Below are positions 33,072 to 41,613 of a stretch of DNA of 64,000 nucleotides, piece after piece. A program made the translations under genes and the position numbers. The notes beneath the pieces were generated by a model. It was given only the letters and a program-made list of their open reading frames with translations, was not told the origin of the DNA and made no database searches. The stretch spans positions 496,001 through 560,000 of the forward strand of contig CBDIBC010000005.1 in assembly GCA_965276635.1 (NCBI GenBank), written 5' to 3'. This stretch comes from CBDIBC01 sp965276635 (lineage in GTDB: Bacteria; Actinomycetota; Acidimicrobiia; Acidimicrobiales; Palsa-688). Within the stretch, counting starts at the first letter, position 1, and each line of letters starts with the position of its first letter.

Positions 33072-34213
33072 GCCCCGAGGGGGACGGGGCGCCGGGCCAG
33101 GCTGGCACCGAGGGCTCGGTACTGGCCCGCCACCGCAGCCCAGGTCAGGTCAGGAGCCAGCCTGGCTGCCACCTGTCTCATGCCCATGGCCAGCCCGGGT
33201 TCGGTCAGGACCCTTCGCACGGCAGCGGCCAGCGCGGCCGGATCCCGGTGGTCCACGACGATGCCGGCGCCCGTGGAGAGGAGCTCGACGGCGTGAGGGA
33301 AGGCGGTGGACACCACCGGCCGGCGGCAGGCGACCGCCTCGATCAGGACTCCGGAGGTCACCTGGTCCCTCGAGTCGTACGGCAGCACGACCACGTCGGC
33401 GCCCGACACCAGCGCCCGCAGCGACCCCTGGTCGAGGTACCGGTCGTCGAACGTCACCAGGTGGCCGACGCCGAGGCGACGGGCCCGGTCGGCCAGCTCG
33501 TGGCGGTAGCGCTCGCCGGCCTGGGCCAGAACCCGGGGATGGGTCTCGCCGGCGATCACGTAGCGCGGCCGAGGGACGAGGTCACCGAGCAGGGCCAGCG
33601 CGTCGATCACCCACTCGATGCCCTTGCCGGGCCCCAGGAGGCCCCACGTGAGGAGGCTGTGCGACCCGTCGGCAGGTCCGTCGTCGGCTTGGGCCCAATC
33701 CGTCGGCGCGCCGTGGGGGATGACCCGGACGCGCGTCGGGTCGACGCGATAGTGCTCGAGCAGCCGGCGGTGTGCCGTGGCGGTCATGACCACCACGACC
33801 CGAGCCACGTCGATCACCGCGTCGAGGACGGCCCGCTGGTGCGGCGTCGGTCGTTCCAGGACCGTGTGGAGGACCACGATGGCCGGGACGTGAAGGGCGC
33901 GGAGGACATCGACCACCGTCTCGCCGTCATCACCGGAGTAGATCCCGAACTCGTGCTGTACCACAGCCACGTCGTAGCGGTCGAGCGCCGCCGCCGCCGC
34001 GATCAGGGCGGAGGAGGAGTCGTCGGTCAGCTGGTGGACGACCTCCGGTCGGACGTCGACAGAACGACGATCGGCGACCTCGACGATCCCGATCTCGGCG
34101 CCGTGGCCGATGTGGGTGGCGAGCGACGCGGTGAATGTGGCCAGTCCGCACTGGGTGGGGGGATAGGTGCCGAGGAATCCGAAAGACAGCCCGAGAGACA
34201 GTTCGTCAGTCAC
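33068..34213 (-). CDS. Glycosyltransferase family 4
   Basis: A 381-residue GT-B enzyme: FGFLGTYPPTQCGLATFTAS at the N terminus (a pattern typical of GT4 enzymes beside GH130), YDVAVVQHEFGIY, LLTWGLLGPGKGIEWVIDAL and the C-terminal TSGVLIEAVACRRPVVSTAF. Distinct from the other GT4 of the operon. The stop overlaps the toroid-protein start; its own start lies inside the preceding zinc-ribbon gene. Confidence 0.88.
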   Translation of the reverse strand: MTDELSLGLSFGFLGTYPPTQCGLATFTASLATHIGHGAEIGIVEVADRRSVDVRPEVVHQLTDDSSSALIAAAAALDRYDVAVVQHEFGIYSGDDGETVVDVLRALHVPAIVVLHTVLERPTPHQRAVLDAVIDVARVVVVMTATAHRRLLEHYRVDPTRVRVIPHGAPTDWAQADDGPADGSHSLLTWGLLGPGKGIEWVIDALALLGDLVPRPRYVIAGETHPRVLAQAGERYRHELADRARRLGVGHLVTFDDRYLDQGSLRALVSGADVVVLPYDSRDQVTSGVLIEAVACRRPVVSTAFPHAVELLSTGAGIVVDHRDPAALAAAVRRVLTEPGLAMGMRQVAARLAPDLTWAAVAGQYRALGASLARRPVPLGA

Positions 34214-34364
34214 CCTTACGCCGTTCGGCGGTCGCCGGCATGAGGACAGCGGCGCACGCCGGGCAGAGCACCCAGTCGGTCTGGAAGGTCAGCATTGGGT
34301 CGTCATCCAGTGGGCGGCGGCAACGACCGCAGCACCGGGGCGCGGGCGGGACGGGCGGGGTCAT
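34206..34364 (-). CDS. Small zinc-ribbon protein heading the GH130/GT4 operon
   Basis: 52 residues with two CxxC-type knuckles (RCCGRCRRPL and WVLCPACAAVL), typical of a rubredoxin-like zinc ribbon. ATG 34364 follows AGAGGAAC; a longer start 51 nt upstream lacks such a site. It overlaps the GT4 start by 8 nt, so it is co-translated. Function unknown, perhaps regulatory. Confidence 0.62.
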   Translation of the reverse strand: MTPPVPPAPRCCGRCRRPLDDDPMLTFQTDWVLCPACAAVLMPATAERRKGD

Positions 34365-34537
34365 GGAAGTTCCTCTGCACTCGAGCTCAGAAGAGGCGTC
34401 GAGCCTGAGAAACAAACGCCGGCAGGATCATGACCGACACCGAACCAGGCGTCCCTCCCAAGGTTGGGATCACTCTTAGTCTACCGGGTCGCGCCGGGCT
34501 AGCGGGCCCGCGGCGCCGTCGGTTCAGGTCAGTTGGT

Positions 34538-34873
34538 TCAGGTCAGTTGGTTCAGGGCACGACAGCGACGATGCGCGAACACGGGCCCGTCCCGGCCGTG
34601 GCCGGCTTCGTCCATGTGACCGTTGGCCCCGCCGCAGATGACGCAGAGTGTGCCGTGGAGCTGGCCCGCGGTCAGAAAGGCGCTGCGGTCGGGTCGGTCC
34701 CCTCCCGAGATCACCACCCACCGACGGCTGGTCGGGTGTGGCACCTCGTTGTGATCGTTGGCGGCATCGACGACGCTCGGGAGATCCTCGCTCCACGGGG
34801 AGGCCCATGCACAGCTTCGACATGCGGCCCGACGCTCGCCATCCGACAGGACATTCACTTCGACAAAGGCCAT
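34538..34873 (-). CDS. Small Cys-rich protein, function unknown
   Basis: 111 residues: MAFVEVNVLSDGERRAACRS start, two Cys pairs (ACRSC; LCVICGG) and a late Cys (HRRCRAL), suggesting a zinc site that closes at the C terminus. The region resembles conserved short actinobacterial proteins but I do not recognise a family. The 3' end runs into three copies of a ggttcaggtcagtt unit (34519-34553). It is divergent from the membrane-protein gene at 34986. Confidence 0.5.
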   Translation of the reverse strand: MAFVEVNVLSDGERRAACRSCAWASPWSEDLPSVVDAANDHNEVPHPTSRRWVVISGGDRPDRSAFLTAGQLHGTLCVICGGANGHMDEAGHGRDGPVFAHRRCRALNQLT

Positions 34874-34985
34874 GGCCTTCGGTAACGCTACTGCGCTCCG
34901 TCGATGTACGCCAACGGCCGCAGCCCGGTGGCCGGCTGCTGCTGGGTCCGTCCGGTCCCCCGAACCGGTGTGCCAGGATCGGCTC

Positions 34986-35459
34986 GTGACGTCTGCACTC
35001 CCTGGTTCGGGCGAGGTCAAGCAGGCCTTTCACGAGGAGCTCCACCCCGGTCAGCAGTCGGCGCTCATCAGCTGGATCGCCTTCACCGGGACCTTCGCCG
35101 TGGTCCGGGCCATCACCTACAGCATCAAGAGCGGGAAGGGCCCGGTCCGCAACCTCAGCGTCGGTGGCACCCACCTGCATCACTACATGTGGGGCATCCT
35201 CACCGTCAGCGCCGTGGGCGGCGTGGCCCTGCGAGGCGAGGACCGCCTTCGCAGGCACCCGTTCGTGGCCAGCGCCTACGGCGCAGGCATGGCGCTGATC
35301 GTCGACGAGTTCGCCCTCCTCCTCGACCTCCAGGACGTCTACTGGACCGAGCAGGGTCGGACGTCGGTGGACCTCGCCGTGGGCCTGATCTCGACCACCG
35401 GGACTCTCCTGCTCGGCCGGCCGGTGCTCCAGCGGCTCCGGCGCAACCGAATAGGCTGA
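34986..35459 (+). CDS. Conserved actinobacterial membrane protein
   Basis: 157 residues with about four membrane helices (LISWIAFTGTFAVVRAITYS; LHHYMWGILTVSAVGGVAL; GAGMALIVDEFALLLDL; LAVGLISTTGTLLLG). The GTHLHHYMWG and DEFALLLDL motifs, with His and acidic residues in the membrane, recall a family of actinobacterial integral membrane proteins with no assigned function. GTG 34986 was chosen because the protein-like sequence begins there. Confidence 0.7.
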   Translation: MTSALPGSGEVKQAFHEELHPGQQSALISWIAFTGTFAVVRAITYSIKSGKGPVRNLSVGGTHLHHYMWGILTVSAVGGVALRGEDRLRRHPFVASAYGAGMALIVDEFALLLDLQDVYWTEQGRTSVDLAVGLISTTGTLLLGRPVLQRLRRNRIG

Positions 35460-35562
35460 GGCCTCCGGAGGACCCGTCGACATCCACCTCTCGCTGGTTT
35501 GCCACGGTTTCCCAGCGGGCAGAGAGTCGGCAACCACCCATGGTCGAGACAAGAGGTCCAGT

Positions 35563-35703
35563 GTGAGCACGTTGATGTGGGTGATCCTCGCCGTCGTCGT
35601 CGTCGTCCTCATCTTGGGCGCCACGGTGTACGCGCAGATGCGGCGCCGTCGCAGTGGTGTAATCGTCGGGGGCCGGTCGCGGGGGCGGAGGACAGGCCCG
35701 TGA
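35563..35703 (+). CDS. 46-residue single-pass membrane protein
   Basis: Starts GTG 35563 after AAGAGG; the product is MSTLMWVILAVVVVVLILGA, then TVYAQMRRRRSGVIVGG and a basic tail: one membrane helix with an Arg-rich cytoplasmic end. Its stop (35701-35703) overlaps the GTG start of the PRC-barrel gene (35700) as GTGA, the usual coupling in this genome, which is the main reason to call it real. Confidence 0.65.
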   Translation: MSTLMWVILAVVVVVLILGATVYAQMRRRRSGVIVGGRSRGRRTGP

Positions 35704-36296
35704 CGGTCCTGATGCGAGCCAGTGAGATCGCCAAGCGACCCGTCGTCACCCTCGCGGGCGAGGATGTGGCGCAGGTGAAGGACATCATCTATGCCGGTAG
35801 CGGCGGTCGGGTCGGTGGGTTTACCCTGAACGGCCGCGGACTGCTCTCGGGACCCCGCAAGGAGTCCCTGAGCTGGACCGCCGTGCTGGCGCTCGGCCCC
35901 GATGCCGTGATGATCACGAGCGATGCGGTGCTGGCCGACCGGGATCAGGTGCTCGCCGACGCCGACGCCGACGCCGGCGGCGGTAGGAGCGGCGGCAACG
36001 TGTTGGGGTCGCAAGTGCTCACCGATGAGGGCACCGACCTCGGCAAGGTCGTCGACGTCATCATCGAGGTGGAGGCCGGGCGAGCCGCCGCCGACGTCGT
36101 CGGCTACGAGATCGAACCGTCCGAAGCCCTGGGTCGAGACGTCAAGAAGGTCCTGATCCCGCTGCCCGACACCTTCGCCGCGTCGGGTGAGCACTTGATT
36201 GTCCCCGCGTCGGCGCGTGACTTCGTCAGGAACGACCTGGCCGGCTTTGGCGCCGCCATCGAGGATTTCCGGAACGGGCTCCGGGGGAGGAACTGA
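35700..36296 (+). CDS. PRC-barrel domain protein
   Basis: 198 residues with two PRC-barrel-like beta units: MRASEIAKRPVVTLAGEDVA followed by VKDIIYAGSGGRVGGFTL, and VLGSQVLTDEGTDLGKVVDV followed by VIIEVEAGRAAADVVGYEI. These barrels occur in photosynthetic reaction centres and ribosome-maturation factors; stand-alone forms are thought to bind nucleic acid or membranes. Encoded between a small membrane protein and a second PRC-barrel protein. Confidence 0.78.
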   Translation: MTVLMRASEIAKRPVVTLAGEDVAQVKDIIYAGSGGRVGGFTLNGRGLLSGPRKESLSWTAVLALGPDAVMITSDAVLADRDQVLADADADAGGGRSGGNVLGSQVLTDEGTDLGKVVDVIIEVEAGRAAADVVGYEIEPSEALGRDVKKVLIPLPDTFAASGEHLIVPASARDFVRNDLAGFGAAIEDFRNGLRGRN

Positions 36297-36727
36297 TGCT
36301 GCTGTCCGATGCACGGGGTCGCAAGGTCGTGAGCAAGTCCTCGGCCGAGACGGTCGGCAAGATCACGGACTACGTGATCGACCCCACCGCCCGCACGGTG
36401 GCTGCGCTGGTGCTGAAGAAGACCAGCGGCGAAGGGGACACCCTCCCCTGGGACAATATCCTGTCGGTCGGTGACGACGCCGTCATCGTGGCCGACGACG
36501 ACGCGATCGTCACCGCGTCGGGCCGGGTGGCCGAGCTGGGCGACAAGCGCTTCGCTGCCCACGGGAAGCGGGTCCTCGATTCGGGCGGCGTGGAGCACGG
36601 CGAGCTGAAGGACATCGACTTCGACCCAGCTACCGGGACCATCACCGCGCTGGTGGTGAAGGACGGCACGATCGACGGGATCACCCTCGTTGCCGTCGGT
36701 TCCTACGCGGTGATCGTCAGGGCCTGA
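36296..36727 (+). CDS. PRC-barrel domain protein
   Basis: 143 residues, again two PRC-like halves (MLLSDARGRKVVSKSSAETV then GKITDYVIDP; GKRVLDSGGVEHGELKDIDF). It overlaps the previous gene by one base (TGATG). The two barrels probably interact. Confidence 0.78.
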   Translation: MLLSDARGRKVVSKSSAETVGKITDYVIDPTARTVAALVLKKTSGEGDTLPWDNILSVGDDAVIVADDDAIVTASGRVAELGDKRFAAHGKRVLDSGGVEHGELKDIDFDPATGTITALVVKDGTIDGITLVAVGSYAVIVRA

Positions 36728-36756
36728 TAGGAGCTGTTCGCATCACCCAGGTGGGC

Positions 36757-37305
36757 TCAGCTGCTGGTCCGGCCCACGTTGGTGGAGCGATCACGCGCCC
36801 GGTCGACCAGCTCGGCGGCCTTCCTGGCGACGCTGGCCAGCGGGCCGCTGTCGGGGACGGCCGGGTGGGCGTGGGTCAGCTTTCGGCGCTCCTCCGATGC
36901 CATCGCCTGTCCGAGCTCCGCCAACTCGGGCTCGCTCAGGACGGCCAGCCCAGGCAGCACGGTCTCGTCGGCGTAGGTCACATGGTCCGAGAACGCGCCC
37001 AACAGGTCCGTCACCAGATCGGCCACGTCGGGCGAGTTCGCCTTCCGGCGCTCGAGGAGCGTGAGCGTGTGCTCGACCGAGCCGTGCCCCTCGCGGAGCC
37101 TGTCGACCACGGAACCTCCTCCTTCGACGCGCTCGCGCAGCACCGGAAAGAGCAGCTCCTTCTCCATGTCCACATGGGCGGCCATCCGCTGCATCAGCGC
37201 CTCGAGCACCTTCGGTCGGTCCTCGTCAGGACTACTGACACGGTCGAACAGATGCTGCAGTTCGCCGTGCTCGCCTTGCAGCACCTCGATCGCACCGTTG
37301 CTCAC
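36757..37305 (-). CDS. Hemerythrin-like HHE domain protein
   Basis: 182 residues forming a four-helix bundle with the iron-ligand pattern of HHE proteins: EHGELQHLF, AHVDMEKELLFPVL, EGHGSVEHTL and SDHVTYADETVLPGL. Such proteins bind a di-iron centre and sense or carry O2 or NO. GTG 37305 was chosen for its GAGGAG ribosome site; an upstream in-frame start would add 32 residues that overlap the regulator gene. Confidence 0.82.
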   Translation of the reverse strand: MSNGAIEVLQGEHGELQHLFDRVSSPDEDRPKVLEALMQRMAAHVDMEKELLFPVLRERVEGGGSVVDRLREGHGSVEHTLTLLERRKANSPDVADLVTDLLGAFSDHVTYADETVLPGLAVLSEPELAELGQAMASEERRKLTHAHPAVPDSGPLASVARKAAELVDRARDRSTNVGRTSS

Positions 37306-37373
37306 GCTCCACTCCTCACCCGGGTTCGTCGACCGAACTCCGACGTCGGGCTGATACCCGCCGTCCGCGGTCG

Positions 37374-38096
37374 TCAATCCGACTCGGCGATCGTCCGGCA
37401 TCCCGATCCCCCGTCGGGCTCGACCAGGCCGTGCTGGCTGATGAGGCCGTGCTGGTAGGCATAGACCACGGCCTGGACCCGGTCGCGAAGGTCCAGCTTG
37501 GTCAGGATCCGGCCCAGATGGGTCTTGACCGTGGCCTCGGCCACGTAGAGCCTGGCCGCGATCTCGCCGTTCGACAGGCCGCGGGCCACCTCGACGAGGA
37601 TCTCCCGCTCCCGTTCGGTCAGGGTCTCGAGCGACGAGGGGGCGGGTGCCCTGCCCGCCCTGAGGTCGGGAAGCCGTTCGGCGTAGGCGTCGAGGAGGCG
37701 GCGCGTGACGCTGGGCGCCACGACGGCGTCGCCAGAGGCCACGGTGCGAATGGCCGCGGCCAGCTCGGCGGGCGGGACGTCCTTGAGCAGGAAGCCGCTG
37801 GCGCCGAAGTGCAACGCGCTGAAGGCATACTCGTCGAGGTCGAACGTGGTCAGGATGAGGACCCGGGAGCTCGGGGTGTCGGCGACGACCCGCCGGGTCG
37901 CTTCGATGCCGTCGGTGCCGGGCATGCGCACGTCCATGAGGATCACGTCCGGGCGCAGTGCGGCGGCCAGGCGGGCCCCCTCGGCGCCGTCGGCGGCCTC
38001 GCCCACCACGCGCAGGTCGGGCTGCTCCTCGAGGACCATGCGAAAGCCGCTGCGGAGCAGCTCCTGGTCGTCGACGAGGAGCACGGTGATGGTCAC
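37374..38096 (-). CDS. NarL/FixJ-type response regulator
   Basis: 240 residues: receiver domain with acidic pocket Asp9/Asp10 and phospho-acceptor Asp55 (ILMDVRMPG), Thr and Lys switch residues (LTTFD; LLKD), and a C-terminal LuxR helix-turn-helix (TEREREILVEVARGLSNGEI). It follows the histidine kinase gene by 25 nt; a GTG at 38132 would overlap it instead. It should control the ABC exporter and kinase operon itself, as is usual for this layout. Confidence 0.9.
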   Translation of the reverse strand: MTITVLLVDDQELLRSGFRMVLEEQPDLRVVGEAADGAEGARLAAALRPDVILMDVRMPGTDGIEATRRVVADTPSSRVLILTTFDLDEYAFSALHFGASGFLLKDVPPAELAAAIRTVASGDAVVAPSVTRRLLDAYAERLPDLRAGRAPAPSSLETLTEREREILVEVARGLSNGEIAARLYVAEATVKTHLGRILTKLDLRDRVQAVVYAYQHGLISQHGLVEPDGGSGCRTIAESD

Positions 38097-38121
38097 CGGC
38101 CCGGCCGCGAGACGCAGCCGC

Positions 38122-39642
38122 TCACGGAGCACCGGGGCCGATGGGGAGGGTGGCGAGGACCCTCCAGCCGCCATCCGGACCGGGGCCGGCCGCGATGACC
38201 CCCCGATAGACCGCAGCCCGTTCGCGCATCCCGGCCAGGCCGTGCCCGGCGATCTGCGGACCGGCGATCTGCGGACCGGCGATCTGCGGACCGGCGATCT
38301 GCGGACCGGCGATCTGCGGACCCTGGCCGTTCACGGCTGGCGGTGGCCATCTCGATATGCCGTCGTCGGTGACCTCGACATCGAGCGCCGGCGCCTGGTA
38401 GCGCAGACGGACCCGGACGGAGCGAGCACCGGTGGCATGCTTGAGGCTGTTGGTCAACGCCTCTTGGACGATCCGGTACACGGTGAGGCCGGCGCCCGGC
38501 GCCACGTCGAAGGGCACACCGGCGACGTCGAGCGATGCGTCGAGGCCGGTGGCGCAGACCCGCGCCACCAGGTCGTCGAGCTGTCGGATGTCGGGCTGGG
38601 GCGTGGTGGGCTCGGACGCATCGTCGGCCCGCAGCACGCCCAGCAGGCGGCGGGTATCACTGAGGGACTGGCGGCCGAGGGCAGAGACATGGGCGATCGC
38701 CACGGCCGCCCGATCGGGCTCGGACGCCATCTTGGCCGAGGCGCCGTCTGCCAGGCTGACCATGACCGCCAGGCTGTGGGCGAGGACGTCGTGCATCTCC
38801 CTGGCGATGCGGGTTCGTTCGGCCGCCGCGGCGATGCGGGCCTGCTGGTCGCGCTCGTCCTCCAGTCGCTGAGCCCGTTCGGTGAGCATGGCCAGGTGCG
38901 CCCGCCGGGCCCGCACGTTGGCGCCGAGGAGCACGGCGGCCGCCACCATCCCCGACAAGAACACCAACGACCGGATCCAACTGCCTGTGGGAGTCCAACG
39001 GGCGGTGGCCATCCCCACCCCGAGCTCGAGGATGGCGGCGGCGGCCAACGCGGTACGGCGGGGTCGCTGGACGGCGACGGCGTACAGCGCGACCAGGAGG
39101 CTCAGGTCGGCCGGGAGCCGGTCGGAGAACAGCCACTGGACAAGAGCGACCAGGCTGAGCGTGGCGAACACACCGACCGGGTGGCGTCGTCGCCAGGCGA
39201 TGGGAACGATCAGCGCGACCTGGAAGATCCACAACCCGAGGTCATGGGCCCCATCGTGAAGCAGCCACGGGGTGGACAGCAACGCCAGCACCACGGCGAG
39301 ACCGGTGTCGACCCACTGCGGGTGGGCGAGCGAGAACGACCGCAAGCGAGCTCGCAGCGTGGCCCGGCCGGAAAGCTGCCCTTCGGGGCTCCCGGACCCA
39401 CCGTCGGAGGTGGGGCTCCGGGCGGGCAACGCGTCGGTGGGATCCTCGAGGAACGAACCCAACCGCCCGAGCAGCGACGAGTCGAGGAACGAGCCCAGCC
39501 GCCCGAGCAGCGATGGGCAGGGCGGGCCCGACCGCTGCCCGGGCGGCGACGAGGGGGACGGCCCCGGGCGCCCGCCCCGACCAGGGGCGAACGACCGGGT
39601 GACGGCGGCGTCGGCGGGAACCCGCCCGACGCGGTCGATCAT
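38122..39642 (-). CDS. Sensor histidine kinase (HisKA_3) with repeat-expanded ATP lid
   Basis: 506 residues. A disordered N terminus (1-100) includes a duplicated SLLGRLGSFL. Then come about five membrane helices (113-245), a coiled coil, the phospho-acceptor His284 (REMHDVLAHS), and an ATPase domain with N-box Asn398 (EALTNSLKHA) and DDG at 426-428. Between DDG and the GHGLAGMRERA box (466-476) the ATP lid carries five perfect PQIAG repeats (442-466). ATG 39642 overlaps the permease stop (ATGA). Confidence 0.9.
   Translation of the reverse strand: MIDRVGRVPADAAVTRSFAPGRGGRPGPSPSSPPGQRSGPPCPSLLGRLGSFLDSSLLGRLGSFLEDPTDALPARSPTSDGGSGSPEGQLSGRATLRARLRSFSLAHPQWVDTGLAVVLALLSTPWLLHDGAHDLGLWIFQVALIVPIAWRRRHPVGVFATLSLVALVQWLFSDRLPADLSLLVALYAVAVQRPRRTALAAAAILELGVGMATARWTPTGSWIRSLVFLSGMVAAAVLLGANVRARRAHLAMLTERAQRLEDERDQQARIAAAAERTRIAREMHDVLAHSLAVMVSLADGASAKMASEPDRAAVAIAHVSALGRQSLSDTRRLLGVLRADDASEPTTPQPDIRQLDDLVARVCATGLDASLDVAGVPFDVAPGAGLTVYRIVQEALTNSLKHATGARSVRVRLRYQAPALDVEVTDDGISRWPPPAVNGQGPQIAGPQIAGPQIAGPQIAGPQIAGHGLAGMRERAAVYRGVIAAGPGPDGGWRVLATLPIGPGAP
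38251..38325 (-). repeat. 15-bp minisatellite in the kinase ATP lid
   Basis: Five copies of gatctgcggaccggc (the last varies at the end), read on the minus strand as Pro-Gln-Ile-Ala-Gly. Four copies are identical in DNA, so expansion is recent. The length change stays in frame. Confidence 0.92.
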
Positions 39643-40481
39643 GCGTCCCGGCGGCGCAAGCTGATGGCGGCGGCGACCACCGCGATGGCCAGATAGCCGA
39701 CGAACAACGCGAACCCGGGCCATGGGTGCATCATCGTATGGTCGGCCCGCTGGGTGTAGAGCGCCTGGCCTGCGTTCGACGGGTAGTAGGGCACCACCGA
39801 GTTCTGCCAGCTGTTCGGGAGCAGGTTCGACAGGCCGGGGAGCACGAGCAGCAGGCCGAAGAGTGCGGCGATGCCGCCTGCCGTGTTGCGGACGATGAAG
39901 CCGAACGCCACACCGAGGAGGCCGGCGACGGTGAGGTACAGGGCCACCCCGATGACCGCCCGCAGCGCGCCGGGCGCACTGAGTGACACGCCATGGGAGC
40001 CGAGCAGGGCCTCACCGCCGAGGAAGGCGGCGAACGACGAGATGATGCTGACGACGAAGACGACCGAGGCGAACACCGCCAGCTTGGCCCACAGGACGGG
40101 CAGCCGGGTCGGCACGGCCCCGAGGGTGGCGCGGATCATGCCGGTCGAGTACTCACCGGTGATGAGCAGCACCCCGAGAATCCCGACGGTCAGCTGGGCG
40201 ATGTTGACGCCGCCCAGCACCCGGTCGATGGCGTTGAAGTTGGCCCGCTGATCGGCGCTCATGGTGGCGAAGTTGCTGTTGGTTATCGCTGCGATCAGCA
40301 GGCCGATGCCCACCATGCCGACGACGGTGACGGCCAGGACGATGAGCGTGGAGCGGAGCGTCCGCATCTTGATCCACTCGGAGTGGAGCACCCGGCGCTG
40401 GGTGACCGGGTGCACCTCGACCGGTGCGGTCGGGATGGCGGCCGATGCCGGGGGCGGCGCCGCGAGGTCGGTGGTGGTCAT
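39639..40481 (-). CDS. ABC-2 type transporter permease
   Basis: 280 residues with six membrane helices after a Pro/Ala-rich N terminus. VLHSEWIKMRTLRSTLIVLA and the ITGEYSTGMIRATLGAVP motif between helices 2 and 3 are typical of exporters paired with NarL-type two-component systems. It overlaps both neighbours by 4 nt. Probably removes an antibiotic or lipid-active compound sensed by the kinase (inference). Confidence 0.88.
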   Translation of the reverse strand: MTTTDLAAPPPASAAIPTAPVEVHPVTQRRVLHSEWIKMRTLRSTLIVLAVTVVGMVGIGLLIAAITNSNFATMSADQRANFNAIDRVLGGVNIAQLTVGILGVLLITGEYSTGMIRATLGAVPTRLPVLWAKLAVFASVVFVVSIISSFAAFLGGEALLGSHGVSLSAPGALRAVIGVALYLTVAGLLGVAFGFIVRNTAGGIAALFGLLLVLPGLSNLLPNSWQNSVVPYYPSNAGQALYTQRADHTMMHPWPGFALFVGYLAIAVVAAAISLRRRDA

Positions 40482-41443
40482 GCTGCACTCCGTTCGGTGG
40501 TAGGCCGGTCGGTGGTAGGCCGGTCGGCCCCGCTCTGGTCGGTGCTGCCGTGGTACTCCACGGCGTCGGCGGTCATCTCCATGAAGGCCTCCTCGAGGGA
40601 AGCGTTGTCGCTCGCCAGCTCGTGGATGGCCAGCCCGTGGTCCCGGGCCGCGTCGCCGACAGAGGCCGGGCTGACGCCGGTGACGCGAAGGAGTCCCTCG
40701 CTGACGACCGCGACGGTCACGTCGGGACCGGCCAGCACCTCCGCCAGGCGGGTCGCTTCCGGCGAGCGGACACGCACCGAGTTGGAGGACGCGCTGCGCA
40801 CGAACTCGTCGACGCTCACGTCGGCGATGAGCCGACCACGGCCGACCACGATGACGTGCTCGGCCGTCACGGCCATCTCGTTCATCAGGTGGCTGGACAC
40901 GAAGACCGTCCGCCCCTCGGCGGCCAACGCCTTCAACAGGTTACGGATCCAACGGATACCCTCGGGGTCGAGGCCGTTCACGGGCTCGTCCAGGATGACC
41001 GTCGCCGGATCGGCCAGCAGGGCCACGGCGATGCCGAGCCGCTGGCCCATACCCAGCGAGAACCCGCCGACGCGCTTGCTGGCGACGTCGCCCAGCCCGA
41101 CCAGGTCGATGACGTCGTCGACGCGGCGGGTGGGGATCCCGTGGGTGGCCGCGAGCGACAGGAGGTGGTTGCGGGCGGTACGACCCGTGTGGATCGCCCG
41201 GGCCTCGAGCAGCGCGCCGACCTGGTGGAGCGGGGCCGGGTGCTCGGCGTAGTGCTTGCCGTTGACGGTGACCTGGCCCTCGCTCGGGTTGTCGAGGCCG
41301 AGGATCATGCGCATGGTGGTCGACTTCCCGGCACCGTTCGGGCCGAGGAAGCCGGTGACCACTCCGGGGTGGACGACGAAGCTCAGGTCATCGACGGCCG
41401 TCTTCTCGCCGTATCGCTTGGTGAGGTGCTCGGCGACGATCAT
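40478..41443 (-). CDS. ABC transporter ATP-binding protein
   Basis: 321 residues: Walker A GPNGAGKST (about 35-43), signature FSLGMGQRL (LSGGQ-variant common in this family), Walker B VILDEPVNGLDPEGI, and a C-terminal regulatory half. First gene of the exporter/kinase/regulator operon. Near the stop a 16-bp unit (ggtggtaggccggtcg) is repeated twice. The 170 bp upstream are the likely promoter region, without a clear hexamer pair. Confidence 0.88.
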   Translation of the reverse strand: MIVAEHLTKRYGEKTAVDDLSFVVHPGVVTGFLGPNGAGKSTTMRMILGLDNPSEGQVTVNGKHYAEHPAPLHQVGALLEARAIHTGRTARNHLLSLAATHGIPTRRVDDVIDLVGLGDVASKRVGGFSLGMGQRLGIAVALLADPATVILDEPVNGLDPEGIRWIRNLLKALAAEGRTVFVSSHLMNEMAVTAEHVIVVGRGRLIADVSVDEFVRSASSNSVRVRSPEATRLAEVLAGPDVTVAVVSEGLLRVTGVSPASVGDAARDHGLAIHELASDNASLEEAFMEMTADAVEYHGSTDQSGADRPTTDRPTTERSAA

Positions 41444-41613
41444 CGGGGGACGGCCTGGCGGCCGACGGCGGCGCGGTGGCGGGACTCAGGGGGATACCTC
41501 ATGAGATGAACCTACAGAGGGCAGCCTCGACCGTCGACCCACCGGAGGATGATCTTCCGCGCTTACCGCGTACAACCCTGGTCGTACGGGCCGGCGGCGG
41601 GACGGCCTGCGAC

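Noticed and set aside
38251..38325. CRISPR-like array
   Set aside because: The repeats are head to tail without spacers and stay in frame inside a kinase gene. The same holds for 58146-58250.
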